Assembly (NCBI GenBank): GCA_045652745.1
Contig: JAZRUW010000012.1
Location: forward strand, 66,327 to 130,326
Direction of reading: 5' to 3'
Length of the DNA stretch: 64,000 nucleotides
Origin: RGIG2041 sp045652745
Lineage (GTDB): Bacteria > Bacillota > Clostridia > UBA1381 > UMGS1253
The notes under the pieces are model-generated. The model was given only the letters and a program-made list of their open reading frames with translations, did no database searches and was not told where the DNA came from. Positions 25,319 to 33,122 of this stretch are shown here, in pieces. The first letter of the stretch is position 1; every line of letters starts with the position of its first letter. The position numbers and the translations under genes are program-made.

Positions 25319-26161
25319 TTATAGGCGTAAAAGTCCTAATTGCTGAATTTGTCTACGGTGTATTTCACCGGTTTCCATAGTGTATATACGTGTGGTGTTT
25401 ACGCTTGAATGTCCGAGAATGTCTGCAAGTCTTACAATGTCTTTTTGAAGTGTGTAAAAAGTGCGTGCGAAAAGATGCCTTAAATTATGTGGAAACACTT
25501 TATACTTAGATACTCTTGCGCTTTCGCAAAGCGCCTTCATCATTTTCCATATAGTACTTCTGTCAAGCGGTTTTCCTGCTTTTGTAACAAACAAGGGTCC
25601 GCTTGTTATTTTTTGGTTTTTCGCGTATTCTGTGAGCATTCTGCAAAGCTCCTTGGGTAAAATTACAATTCTCATTTTACCCTTACAGTTAATAGTTGCC
25701 TTCCTTATTTTTACGGCCTCAACTGTTATATGCTGTAATTCCGATACCCTGATTCCGCTTGAACAGATCGTTTGCATCAGCAAGTATAGTCTTTCGTTAC
25801 TCTTTGCTTTTGCCGCATCAAGCAATCTTTCATACTCTGTTTTTGAAAGTTCTTTATCCTTTTGAGCAAAAATCTGTTTTTGAATTTTGAGCATTCTGTC
25901 CTTCAACTCGTACCAGTTATTAAATTCGAAGAAACTGTTGAGCGAGGATAACACAGAATTAACAGATGCAGGAGCAAATTTACCTATCAAATATTCTTTG
26001 TAATCAAGAACCTTTCTTTTGTCAAACTCCAAGCCAGAAGTCCATGCTGAGAAAGCTTTGATATCACGCATATATTTTTCTAGCGTAGCAGAAGCCTTTT
26101 CTTCATTAATTAAAAAATGCTTAAATTTTTCAATTAATTCATCTGTTATAATTTTCATCAT
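25319..26161 (-). CDS. Tyrosine recombinase / integrase
   Basis: 280-residue XerC/D-size enzyme. The N-terminal SAM-like core-binding domain (about 5-90) and catalytic domain (about 103-280) carry the full set R138 (SGIRVSEL), K160 (NCKGK), H225 and R228 (HNLRH), H251 (GHSSV) and nucleophile Y260 (RIYT). GGGAG lies 7 nt before the ATG. All catalytic residues are intact, so it should be active. It has no adjacent excisionase and lacks the arm-binding domain of larger phage integrases, fitting inversion, dimer-resolution or cassette functions. Twin candidate target sites lie at its 3' end. Confidence 0.92.
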   Translation of the reverse strand: MMKIITDELIEKFKHFLINEEKASATLEKYMRDIKAFSAWTSGLEFDKRKVLDYKEYLIGKFAPASVNSVLSSLNSFFEFNNWYELKDRMLKIQKQIFAQKDKELSKTEYERLLDAAKAKSNERLYLLMQTICSSGIRVSELQHITVEAVKIRKATINCKGKMRIVILPKELCRMLTEYAKNQKITSGPLFVTKAGKPLDRSTIWKMMKALCESARVSKYKVFPHNLRHLFARTFYTLQKDIVRLADILGHSSVNTTRIYTMETGEIHRRQIQQLGLLRL

Positions 26162-26661
26162 TGTACAACTCCCTTTCTATATTTATACTATTATTTTACC
26201 ACGAACATAATAATATTCCACGAAGTTGCCAATAATTTACTGTCTACTTATTATTTTATATTCACAGCAGAGTCTATGGTGTTATTTGTCCAAGCGCTTG
26301 CACCATTCTAAGGCATTGTTTAAGCAAAGGCTGGTTTTGCGAAACTCGAGCGGCAAAATATGCTCGATGTGTTAAACCATTTGCTAAAACAGCTTGCACC
26401 GCCAAAGCCGAGGTCTTTGGCGTCTTTATAAGAAAGGGTGCAGAAAGTTATTTTCGTAATCGCTGCCTCTGACTGTCATATTTGCCTATACTATACGAAA
26501 AACCAAGACGAAAGTAAAGACTATTTCGTGCTTTTTCATCAAATTATAAAAAATAAGGATTTATGGTATTTTTTGCTTGCCATGGGGGCAAATTAGTGTT
26601 AAAATATTATCAATAGTGTTTTTAACCTATATTTACAATAATTAGAAGAGGTGTAAATCAG
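26162..26661. other. Gene-free stretch with an HNH-like relic and a hairpin
   Basis: No intact gene. On the minus strand between 26373 and 26282 a frame reads HIEHILPLEFRKTSLCLNNA then LEWCKRLDK and a stop. This is reminiscent of an HNH-nuclease active-site tail, but it is preceded by in-frame stops. A hairpin CGCCAAAG/CTTTGGCG lies at 26400-26422. A promoter for the next operon is at 26577-26605. Composition shifts back toward the chromosomal norm here. Confidence 0.35.
26577..26605 (+). promoter_or_regulatory. Probable promoter of the IscU-like/GGGtGRT operon
   Basis: TTGCCA (26577-26582) and TAAAAT (26600-26605) with a 17-bp spacer, 57 bp upstream of the first start codon. Confidence 0.5.
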
Positions 26662-27354
26662 ATGATGTATTCACATGAAGTTGAAAACATGTGCTGCGTG
26701 AAAAAGGGCGTAGCGCACGGTCCGGCGCCGATTCCGCAGGAAGGTGCATGGACAGAGTCTAAGGAAATTAAGGATATCAACGGTCTGACCCACGGTATCG
26801 GTTGGTGTGCACCGCAGCAGGGTGCCTGCAAGCTGACACTCAATGTAAAAGAGGGTATCATTGAAGAAGCACTCATTGAGACCATCGGCTGCTCCGGTAT
26901 GACGCACTCTGCCGCTATGGCAAGTGAAGCGCTCGTTGGTAAGACACTTTTAGAGGCGCTCAATACAGACCTCGTTTGTGATGCAATCAACACCGCTATG
27001 CGCGAGCTGTTCTTGCAGATTGTATACGGCCGTACCCAGACAGCGTTCTCCGAAGGCGGTCTTCCGGTTGGTGCAGGTTTGGAAGACCTTGGTAAGGGTC
27101 TGAGAAGCCAGACCGGTACAGTATTTTCCACAAAGGCAAAGGGCCCGCGTTACCTCGAGCTTGCAGAAGGTTACATCACCGAAATCGCACTCGATGCTGA
27201 CGACCTCATTATCGGTTACAAATTCGTTCACCTCGGCAAGATGATGGAAAACATCAAAAAGGGCATGTCCGCTGACGAAGCACTTACAAAGGCTTCCGGT
27301 CAGTACGGCAGATTCGATGATGCTGTTAAGGTTATCGACCCGAGAGTTGAGTAA
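26662..27354 (+). CDS. IscU/NifU-like iron-sulfur scaffold-type protein (GGGtGRT partner)
   Basis: 230 residues. The central part resembles IscU scaffolds: IETIGCSGMTHSAAMASEAL then VGKTLLEAL aligns with the scaffold GCG..ASSS.AT...GKT..EAL block. Cysteines at 11, 12, 49, 56, 77 and 106 could hold a cluster. The N-terminal extension (CCVKKGVAHGPAPIP) and the C-terminal 90 residues are not found in ordinary IscU. It is followed after 27 bp by the GGGtGRT gene, an arrangement characteristic of this pair. The codon bias looks optimised, suggesting high expression. Cluster binding is inference from family resemblance. Confidence 0.82.
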   Translation: MMYSHEVENMCCVKKGVAHGPAPIPQEGAWTESKEIKDINGLTHGIGWCAPQQGACKLTLNVKEGIIEEALIETIGCSGMTHSAAMASEALVGKTLLEALNTDLVCDAINTAMRELFLQIVYGRTQTAFSEGGLPVGAGLEDLGKGLRSQTGTVFSTKAKGPRYLELAEGYITEIALDADDLIIGYKFVHLGKMMENIKKGMSADEALTKASGQYGRFDDAVKVIDPRVE

Positions 27355-27381
27355 TTTGAGAAGATAAGGAGGATATTGAAA

Positions 27382-28380
27382 ATGGCTTTATTTGAAAGTT
27401 ATGAAAGAAGAATTGGACATATCAATGAAGTATTAAATGCAAACGGCATCAAGGACCTCGAAGAAGCAAGAAAGATTTGCGAAGACAAGGGTATTGATGT
27501 TTACAACCTCGTAAAGGGCATTCAGCCGATTTGCTTTGAGAACGCTTGCTGGGCTTATATCATGGGTACGGCACTCGCAATCAAGCGCGGTGTAACCAAC
27601 GCGGCTGACGCTGCTGCGATCATCGGCGAAGGCTTGCAGGCATTCTGCATCAAGGGTTCCGTTGCAGACGACCGTAAGGTTGGTCTTGGCCACGGCAACC
27701 TCGCAAGCATGCTTCTTCGTGAAGAAACCACTTGCTTTGCGTTCCTCGCAGGTCACGAATCCTTCGCGGCTGCTGAAGGTGCAATCGGTATCGCTAAATC
27801 TGCAAACAAGGTTCGTAAGACACCGCTTAAGGTTATCTTAAACGGTCTTGGTAAGGACGCTGCGCAGATTATTTCCAGAATCAACGGCTTTACTTACGTA
27901 GAAACGAAGTTTGACTATTTCACCGGTGAACTCAAGGTTGAGTTTGAAAAGGCATACTCCAACGGTGAGAGAGCGGCTGTTAAGTGCTACGGCGCAAACG
28001 ACGTTCGCGAAGGTGTTGCAATCATGCATCACGAGGCTGTTGGCGTTTCCATCACCGGTAACTCCACCAACCCGACCCGTTTCCAGCATCCGGTAGCAGG
28101 TACCTACAAGAAGGAATGCATCGAGCAGGGTAAGAAATACTTCTCCGTTGCTTCCGGCGGCGGTACAGGCAGAACACTGCATCCGGATAACATGGCTGCA
28201 GGTCCGGCTTCCTACGGTATGACAGATACCATGGGCAGAATGCACTCCGATGCGCAGTTCGCAGGTTCTTCCTCCGTTCCGGCGCACGTTGAGATGATGG
28301 GCCTTATCGGCGCAGGTAACAACCCGATGGTTGGTATGACGGTTGCTTGTGCGGTGGCAGTAGAAGAAGCATCCAAATAA
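27382..28380 (+). CDS. GGGtGRT protein, function unknown
   Basis: 332 residues, named for the signature GGGTGRT at 259-265 (within SVASGGGTGRTLHPDN). AGGAGG lies 9 nt before the ATG at 27382. The protein is rich in glycine and methionine with cysteines at 33, 51, 56, 89, 118, 202, 246 and 323. There is no signal peptide or membrane segment. The family is known only as conserved proteins of anaerobic Firmicutes and some other anaerobes, next to an IscU-like gene. The pair probably forms a metal or Fe-S-linked enzyme or carrier system; its reaction is not established. A terminator follows 35 bp after the stop. Confidence 0.85.
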   Translation: MALFESYERRIGHINEVLNANGIKDLEEARKICEDKGIDVYNLVKGIQPICFENACWAYIMGTALAIKRGVTNAADAAAIIGEGLQAFCIKGSVADDRKVGLGHGNLASMLLREETTCFAFLAGHESFAAAEGAIGIAKSANKVRKTPLKVILNGLGKDAAQIISRINGFTYVETKFDYFTGELKVEFEKAYSNGERAAVKCYGANDVREGVAIMHHEAVGVSITGNSTNPTRFQHPVAGTYKKECIEQGKKYFSVASGGGTGRTLHPDNMAAGPASYGMTDTMGRMHSDAQFAGSSSVPAHVEMMGLIGAGNNPMVGMTVACAVAVEEASK

Positions 28381-28387
28381 TCAAAAA

Positions 28388-28598
28388 GGTAAAATCGGCG
28401 CATTACTGCGTTGCAAAGGCGGACCCGTACAAGAGTACTGTGTCCGCCTTTTCGCCTTGTACTGCATCCGATTTTCCTCTTTTTGAGGTGCGTGCAGATT
28501 TGGGCGCAATACTTTGTCAAAAAGGCTGACCCGTACAAGGAGCACTGTGTCAGCCTTTTTTTGCGTCTTGCATCTAAAATATCGCCTTTTTGAGGAGT
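28388..28598 (+). repeat. Tandem pair of roughly 105-bp palindromic terminator units
   Basis: Unit 1 (about 28388-28487) and unit 2 (about 28494-28598) share the same order. A GCGCA-type lead is followed by a stem (AAAGGCGGAC/GTCCGCCTTTT at 28415-28452; AAAAAGGCTGAC/GTCAGCCTTTTTTT at 28519-28562), the loop phrase CCCGTACAAG and an ending CTTTTTGAGG. Stem changes are compensatory (GCGGAC/GTCCGC versus GCTGAC/GTCAGC), preserving pairing. The second unit is a strong terminator for the GGGtGRT operon. Confidence 0.7.
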
Positions 28599-28775
28599 GT
28601 GCAGCTTGATGCGCAGGCGACGTTCGAGGTGAAAGTTTCCGAGGACTGCGCTTCGGCAACGGCTTTCTGGTGGGACGTTTTTAACACTATAAAGCCGATG
28701 GATGTGGATTTCAGTACGGCAACAGAAAAACCGGTACTCATCTTAAATGATATTGAGGACGGCGGCCTTTTGTAA
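28590..28775 (+). pseudogene. C-terminal gene relic
   Basis: A plus-strand frame from about 28590 to the stop at 28773-28775 reads QATFEVKVSEDCASATAFWW .. PVLILNDIEDGGLL. Residue choice is protein-like, but there is no ribosome-binding site and the 5' side runs into the repeat unit. Probably the surviving 3' end of a gene interrupted by the repeats. Family not recognised. Confidence 0.35.
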
Positions 28776-28882
28776 AATGAAACTGAAACAGACGGGATGT
28801 AAAACTACGTTTTACATCCTTTTTTGTTTTCCAAATCCGGACTACATTGGGTTTTTCCGGAGGTTTTCTCACTTTTTAGCCG

Positions 28883-28912
28883 TTGATGTGCGAATAGAAT
28901 CTTTGCTATAAT
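28883..28912 (+). promoter_or_regulatory. Probable promoter of the first M23/stalk gene
   Basis: TTGATG (28883-28888) and TATAAT (28907-28912) with an 18-bp spacer, 40 bp before the start codon. Confidence 0.5.
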
Positions 28913-28952
28913 AATCGGGTAGAGTGTAGATGAACGAAACGGAGGAGGGGTT

Positions 28953-29924
28953 ATGAAAAGAACAATTGCTATTTGCTTGAGCGTGTGCATTCTGCTTTCT
29001 TTATGCGCACAGTCGGTTTTGGCGGGGGAAAGCTGGCTTTGGCCCGTTAGAAATTTTTACAATGTCAGTTCGGGGTACGGACAAAGGAGCTTTGGCTGGC
29101 ATGACGGCATCGATATTGACAGCACGGGCGCAGGGCAAATCCGCGGGCAAAATGTGCTTGCGTCGCGTTCGGGTACGGTAATCGCTATCCATACGGCATG
29201 TACGCACAACTATCCGAAGCGAACATCCGCCGAATATTGCAGTTGCGGCGGTGGTTTCGGCAATTACGTTTATATCAGACACAGTGACGGCATGTTGTCT
29301 ATCTACGGGCATTTGTCGGAGGTACTGGTTCAAAAGGGGACCACGGTCACGCAGGGTGCGGTCATCGGTACGGTGGGGTCTACCGGAAGGGCATCGGGCT
29401 ATCATTTGCATTTTGAAATCAATGACAGCCGGGGCAATTCCATCAATCCGATGCCGACGGATGACAGGCATACGACGATAGGCAGCTCGGCGCCCGACAC
29501 AAAGGCCATAAGCTACATTTACGATTTGACGGGTAAGAGAGTGGTACAGGTGAAAATCGGGGAGACGAGTATGTATGTGGACGGCGTAAAGACCGAAATC
29601 GACCCGGGGCGCGCAACGAGTGCCTTTCTGTATTCTGGCAGAACTATGTTGCCGGTGCGCGCGCTTGCCGAGGTCTTTGGTGCATCGGTTGTATGGGATG
29701 AAACAGAGCAGAAGGTAACGGTGTATTCCGAAGACACAACCATTCAATTGTGGATTGACAAATACACAGCAAAGGTCAACAGCGTAACGCAAACGATGGA
29801 TGTAGCGCCGATGCTTGTTAATGGCAGAACCTTTATGCCGGTGCGTTTTATTGCCGAAAGTCTGGGCTTGACGGTGGGGTGGAACGATGCAAACCAAACC
29901 GTAACGATTACGGGCGAGATTTAA
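28953..29924 (+). CDS. Secreted M23 metallopeptidase with C-terminal stalk domain
   Basis: 323 residues. Signal peptide 1-24 (ends VLA). The LytM-type M23 domain (about 27-175) has the zinc ligands H50 and D54 (GWHDGID) and the catalytic HxH H151/H153 (GYHLHF), so it is predicted active against peptidoglycan cross-bridges. An insert TACTHNYPKRTSAEYCSCGG carries three cysteines. The C-terminal stalk domain (about 205-323) has LPVRALAE.. and MPVRFIAESLGL repeats. GGAGGAGG precedes the ATG. It is paralogous to the gene at 31195 (same domain order, near-identical ends). Confidence 0.93.
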   Translation: MKRTIAICLSVCILLSLCAQSVLAGESWLWPVRNFYNVSSGYGQRSFGWHDGIDIDSTGAGQIRGQNVLASRSGTVIAIHTACTHNYPKRTSAEYCSCGGGFGNYVYIRHSDGMLSIYGHLSEVLVQKGTTVTQGAVIGTVGSTGRASGYHLHFEINDSRGNSINPMPTDDRHTTIGSSAPDTKAISYIYDLTGKRVVQVKIGETSMYVDGVKTEIDPGRATSAFLYSGRTMLPVRALAEVFGASVVWDETEQKVTVYSEDTTIQLWIDKYTAKVNSVTQTMDVAPMLVNGRTFMPVRFIAESLGLTVGWNDANQTVTITGEI

Positions 29925-29940
29925 TGTAAAGAGCAGAATA

Positions 29941-29977
29941 TAAAAAAGCAACCGAAATGATTTTCGGTTGCTTTTTG
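29941..29977. terminator. Bidirectional terminator after the first M23 gene
   Basis: Stem AAAAAGCAACCGAAA with its complement, ending CTTTTT. The same hairpin, almost base for base, recurs at 33554-33586, bracketing the cluster. Confidence 0.85.
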
Positions 29978-29990
29978 TATATTTGCATGG

Positions 29991-30305
29991 TTATTTTTCT
30001 TTGACGGATAGATATTCTAAAAAATGCAATGCTTCTTTTTGCTCGTCTTCACTTAAACTTTCGTAAAGAGAGACGAGAAGCTGCATGTCTTGGTGGTTTT
30101 TGATATTGCTGATGCCAAAAAGATAATCTGTTGTGACATTAAAATGTTCGGCCAAACGTAAAATTGTCTTTGCATCTCGGGGGAAATGTTCGTCCTTTTC
30201 GTAGTGGCTAATCATACGTGCACCGATATTTAATAGCTTTCCGATTTGCTCCTGTGTTTCGTCATTGTCTTGACGTAATTCGCGCAAACGTTCGCCAAAA
30301 GTCAT
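29991..30305 (-). CDS. XRE-family transcriptional regulator
   Basis: 104 residues; ATG at 30305 with GAGGTGAG upstream. The Cro/C1-type helix-turn-helix (about 1-60) includes ETQEQIGKLLNIGARMISHY, then FPRDAKTILRLAEHFNV and TTDYLFG, typical of phage-repressor-like regulators. The C-terminal 40 residues form a short acidic helix. It is divergent from the stalk gene at 30458, and a 19-bp palindrome lies in that promoter, so it probably represses the stalk/M23 transcript and perhaps itself. Confidence 0.9.
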   Translation of the reverse strand: MTFGERLRELRQDNDETQEQIGKLLNIGARMISHYEKDEHFPRDAKTILRLAEHFNVTTDYLFGISNIKNHQDMQLLVSLYESLSEDEQKEALHFLEYLSVKEK

Positions 30306-30380
30306 TTTTCTCACCTCATTTATAATATACAATAAAATTACTTAAAAAATCAGATAAAGAGATATTATTACTTTTTTATC

Positions 30381-30410
30381 TTGACACAGAGACATTGTCT
30401 CTGTTATAAT
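30381..30410 (+). promoter_or_regulatory. Promoter with embedded 19-bp palindromic operator
   Basis: TTGACA (30381-30386) and TATAAT (30405-30410), both perfect consensus, with an 18-bp spacer. The spacer is a perfect palindrome, ACAGAGACA-T-TGTCTCTGT (30386-30404). A repressor bound there would block RNA polymerase. It lies between the divergent XRE gene and the stalk gene at 30458. Confidence 0.8.
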
Positions 30411-30457
30411 GTTCGCGTAGAGTTAGAATTACTGTAAAAATGAAAGGAAAGATAAAA

Positions 30458-31153
30458 ATGAAAGACAAGTTGAGAGGGATTTTTCTGGGTGTCTTAATTG
30501 GAGTGATGGTGATGGGGAGTGTGGTTTTAGCTGCTAATACCACAACCTTATACAACGTTGTGACCAATGGCGTAAAAATTGTTGTTGATGGTATGAAACT
30601 AAATCCCAGGGATGCAAATGGCAGTCGTGTAGAGCCGATAATTTACAATGGAACGACCTATTTGCCGGTGCGTGCGGTTGCAGATGCATTGGGAAAAGCT
30701 GTGTATTGGGATGGGCCCAATTATACGGTTTATTTAGGCAGTATGGGGGGAACCCTTACATACCCTTCTGCATATTTAACTGAAAATAACATAGGAATAG
30801 CGTTTTCTAATGCGGCGCAAAAGGATTTGACAGATAATTACGGAAACACATACAGCGAAGGATTATATTTTTACGGCAATGGTACGGCGGAATATTTGGT
30901 CAATATGAAATACAGCAGATTAAAAGGAACGCTATATGTACCGCAAGGAACAACAAGTTCGTACAACGGAAGCGTGAAAGTAATTGCTGACGGAAAAACG
31001 ATATATACCTCGCCGGTAATGGATAAAACCTCTCGTCCGATATCTTTTGATATAAACATTAGGGGATATAACGATATTAAAATACAGTTTGACCAAGGCA
31101 CTGGTTTATATGGATTTAATATATATGTGGGAGGTGCAGGCTTTTATCAGTGA
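30458..31153 (+). CDS. Secreted stalk-domain protein with C-terminal beta domain
   Basis: 231 residues; the ATG at 30458 follows an AAGGAAAG site. N-terminal signal/membrane segment (about 4-26). Then a copper-amine-oxidase-N-like stalk module with NGTTYLPVRAVADALGKAV (about 60-80). The C-terminal half (about 105-231) is a beta-sandwich resembling NPCBM-type carbohydrate-binding domains (SRLKGTLYVP, IKIQFDQGTGLYGF). It begins the XRE-controlled unit and is followed closely by the second M23 gene. It probably binds wall glycans; the carbohydrate role is inference. Confidence 0.8.
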   Translation: MKDKLRGIFLGVLIGVMVMGSVVLAANTTTLYNVVTNGVKIVVDGMKLNPRDANGSRVEPIIYNGTTYLPVRAVADALGKAVYWDGPNYTVYLGSMGGTLTYPSAYLTENNIGIAFSNAAQKDLTDNYGNTYSEGLYFYGNGTAEYLVNMKYSRLKGTLYVPQGTTSSYNGSVKVIADGKTIYTSPVMDKTSRPISFDINIRGYNDIKIQFDQGTGLYGFNIYVGGAGFYQ

Positions 31154-31194
31154 TAAAAAAGAATAGTAAAAAATATGAAAAGGATGATGGAACT

Positions 31195-32841
31195 ATGAAA
31201 AAAAATATTTGTTTGTGCTTGAGCGTATGCATCATTCTTAGTTTATGCATTGTGCCGGTTTCGGCTGCAGAAAGCTGGTTGTGGCCTGTTGCAGGCTTTT
31301 ACAATATAAGCTCTGGATATGGGCAGAGAAGTTCCGGCTGGCATGGCGGAATTGACATTGATGCGTATGGCGTCGGCAATATTAAAGATAAGCCGGTAGT
31401 AGCCAGCAAGAGCGGTACTGTTTCGGCATATAGTGGCTGTTCGCATAATTACCCAAAGACTAACGGAGTGAAAAATTGTGGCTGTAACGGCGATGCGGGC
31501 AACTATGTAAGTATCAGACACAGTGACGGAACGACCTCGAGATATTTGCATTTGGGTTCTATAGTTGTTTCAAATGGCGCAAGTGTTGCACAAGGCGCGG
31601 TTATAGGCTATGTTGGTTCTACTGGTTATTCTACGGGTTATCATTTGCATTTTGACATTAGCGACAGCTCAAATAATAGAATGAATCCAATGCCGGTAAG
31701 CTCGAAGCATACAACAGTTGGCAATTCAGCACCGAAGTCTAAGTCTATTGATTATATTTATTCCGTCGGTGAAGTGCAACAACCGGCTCAATCACCAGCA
31801 CCGATTGACACGCCGCATATTAGTAATACAAGTCTTATCATCAAATATGGACAGAGCGGTGACCATGTAAGAGAATTACAGGAATGTCTAAACCATTTGG
31901 AGAATGCCGGCTTAAAGATAGATGGTAAGTTTGGTGATGCTACACATACGGCGGTAAAGAATTTTCAGGCAAAGCATGGTCTTAGTGTAGACGGTGATGC
32001 AGGCCCGAAAACGCTCGGCAAAATTAACGAGTTAATTCGTGCACAGAGTACAGTGCACAACCATTTTGAAAAACTAGCAGGTAAGAATTATGAAAGTGCA
32101 CATCCGCATAGAGTATATGCAACTTGCATCTGCGGCGAAGAATGGCGTTATACAGGTGAAACGCAGAAGGTGAACGGATGTTCTGAGTGTTATCATACGC
32201 ATAGTTATACAAAAAAATATGAAAGTGAGCATCCGCACAAGCAATATGCAATTTGTGATTGTGGTGATAAAAATTATACCGGTAAAACCAGAACGGTAGA
32301 TGGCTGTGATGATTGCCACGAACACAGTTATATCACCAAGTATGAGGGGGAGCATCCGCACAAGCAGTATAAAATTTGCGATTGCGGTGAGAAAAATTAT
32401 ACTGGTAAGACAAGAGAAGTTAAGTCTTGCGAGATTTGCAATCCCTCGGTGAAGAGAGTGATTAAGCTGCAAATCGGCGTTCCAAGTATGTATATTGATG
32501 GTGTGGAGGCCGAAATCGACCCGGGTCGAGGTACGAGTGCCATACTGTATGGTGGAAGAACATTGTTGCCGATTCGTGCCATTGCAGAGTCATTTGGGGC
32601 ATCGGTGGTATGGGATGAAATTGAGCAAAGGGTAACCATCTATTCAGAGGACACAACCATTCAGTTGTGGATTGATGAATACAAGGCAAAGGTGAATAGT
32701 GTGACAAGAACGGTTGATGTGGCACCGATGCTTGTCAATGGAAGAACTTTTATGCCCATTCGTTTCATTGCCGAAAGCTTGGGCTTATCGGTGGGTTGGA
32801 ATGATGCAAATCAAATGGTAACGATTGAGGGAGAAATCTGA
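31195..32841 (+). CDS. M23 metallopeptidase with PG-binding, Cys/His repeats and stalk domain
   Basis: 548 residues. Signal peptide 1-24. M23 domain (about 27-175) with zinc/catalytic H50, D54, H150 and H152. Peptidoglycan_binding_1 domain (about 213-283; LQECLNHLENAGLKIDGKFG). Three tandem 41-45-residue repeats (288-332, 334-374, 375-415) share H-x-H, EHPHKQY, CDCG, YTGKTR and C-x-x-C. The C-terminal stalk domain (about 425-548) is nearly the same as in the gene at 28953. The start at 31195 is chosen for the signal peptide; an upstream in-frame GTG overlaps the preceding stop. The repeats suggest bound metal (inference). Confidence 0.92.
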   Translation: MKKNICLCLSVCIILSLCIVPVSAAESWLWPVAGFYNISSGYGQRSSGWHGGIDIDAYGVGNIKDKPVVASKSGTVSAYSGCSHNYPKTNGVKNCGCNGDAGNYVSIRHSDGTTSRYLHLGSIVVSNGASVAQGAVIGYVGSTGYSTGYHLHFDISDSSNNRMNPMPVSSKHTTVGNSAPKSKSIDYIYSVGEVQQPAQSPAPIDTPHISNTSLIIKYGQSGDHVRELQECLNHLENAGLKIDGKFGDATHTAVKNFQAKHGLSVDGDAGPKTLGKINELIRAQSTVHNHFEKLAGKNYESAHPHRVYATCICGEEWRYTGETQKVNGCSECYHTHSYTKKYESEHPHKQYAICDCGDKNYTGKTRTVDGCDDCHEHSYITKYEGEHPHKQYKICDCGEKNYTGKTREVKSCEICNPSVKRVIKLQIGVPSMYIDGVEAEIDPGRGTSAILYGGRTLLPIRAIAESFGASVVWDEIEQRVTIYSEDTTIQLWIDEYKAKVNSVTRTVDVAPMLVNGRTFMPIRFIAESLGLSVGWNDANQMVTIEGEI

Positions 32842-32874
32842 TTTGAGTTCTGATAAATAAGGGGAGTATATATC

Positions 32875-33084
32875 ATGAAGAAGTTTTGGGATATTTTATT
32901 GATTTTGGGGATGATTCTATGCGCACTTTGTGCATGTGGGCAAACATATGAATGTTGTGACTGCGGAAAAAATACCAGCAAATCATATTATACGTTTGAA
33001 GCGAGCAAGGAGCAAGTAATGTGCGAAGAGTGTGCAAGAGAGTATTGGATGCCGCTTCCGTATCAGAATTATCGTGTGAAATAA
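32875..33084 (+). CDS. Small putative lipoprotein with CxxC pairs
   Basis: 69 residues; GGGGAG precedes the ATG. A hydrophobic N-terminus ends in LCAC, a plausible lipobox, so the mature protein would be lipid-anchored. Mature cysteines form CCDCG and MCEECA pairs, a zinc-ribbon-like pattern. It follows the M23 gene by 33 bp in the same unit. No family recognised. Its cysteine pattern echoes that of neighbouring proteins. Confidence 0.65.
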   Translation: MKKFWDILLILGMILCALCACGQTYECCDCGKNTSKSYYTFEASKEQVMCEECAREYWMPLPYQNYRVK

Positions 33085-33122
33085 ATTCATCCTAGTGGGG
33101 AGAAAAATATGGAGGTATCTTT

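Noticed and set aside
14784..26661. Whole accessory stretch as a tRNA-Pro-integrated genomic island with att sites
   Set aside because: No copy of the tRNA 3' end (GGTTCAAATCC..ATTCCCGACCA) was found near 26.2-26.6 kb, and the recombinase is not adjacent to the tRNA.
28388..28598. CRISPR array (two similar units in tandem)
   Set aside because: Only two units, each a self-complementary hairpin, with no unique spacers and no cas genes.
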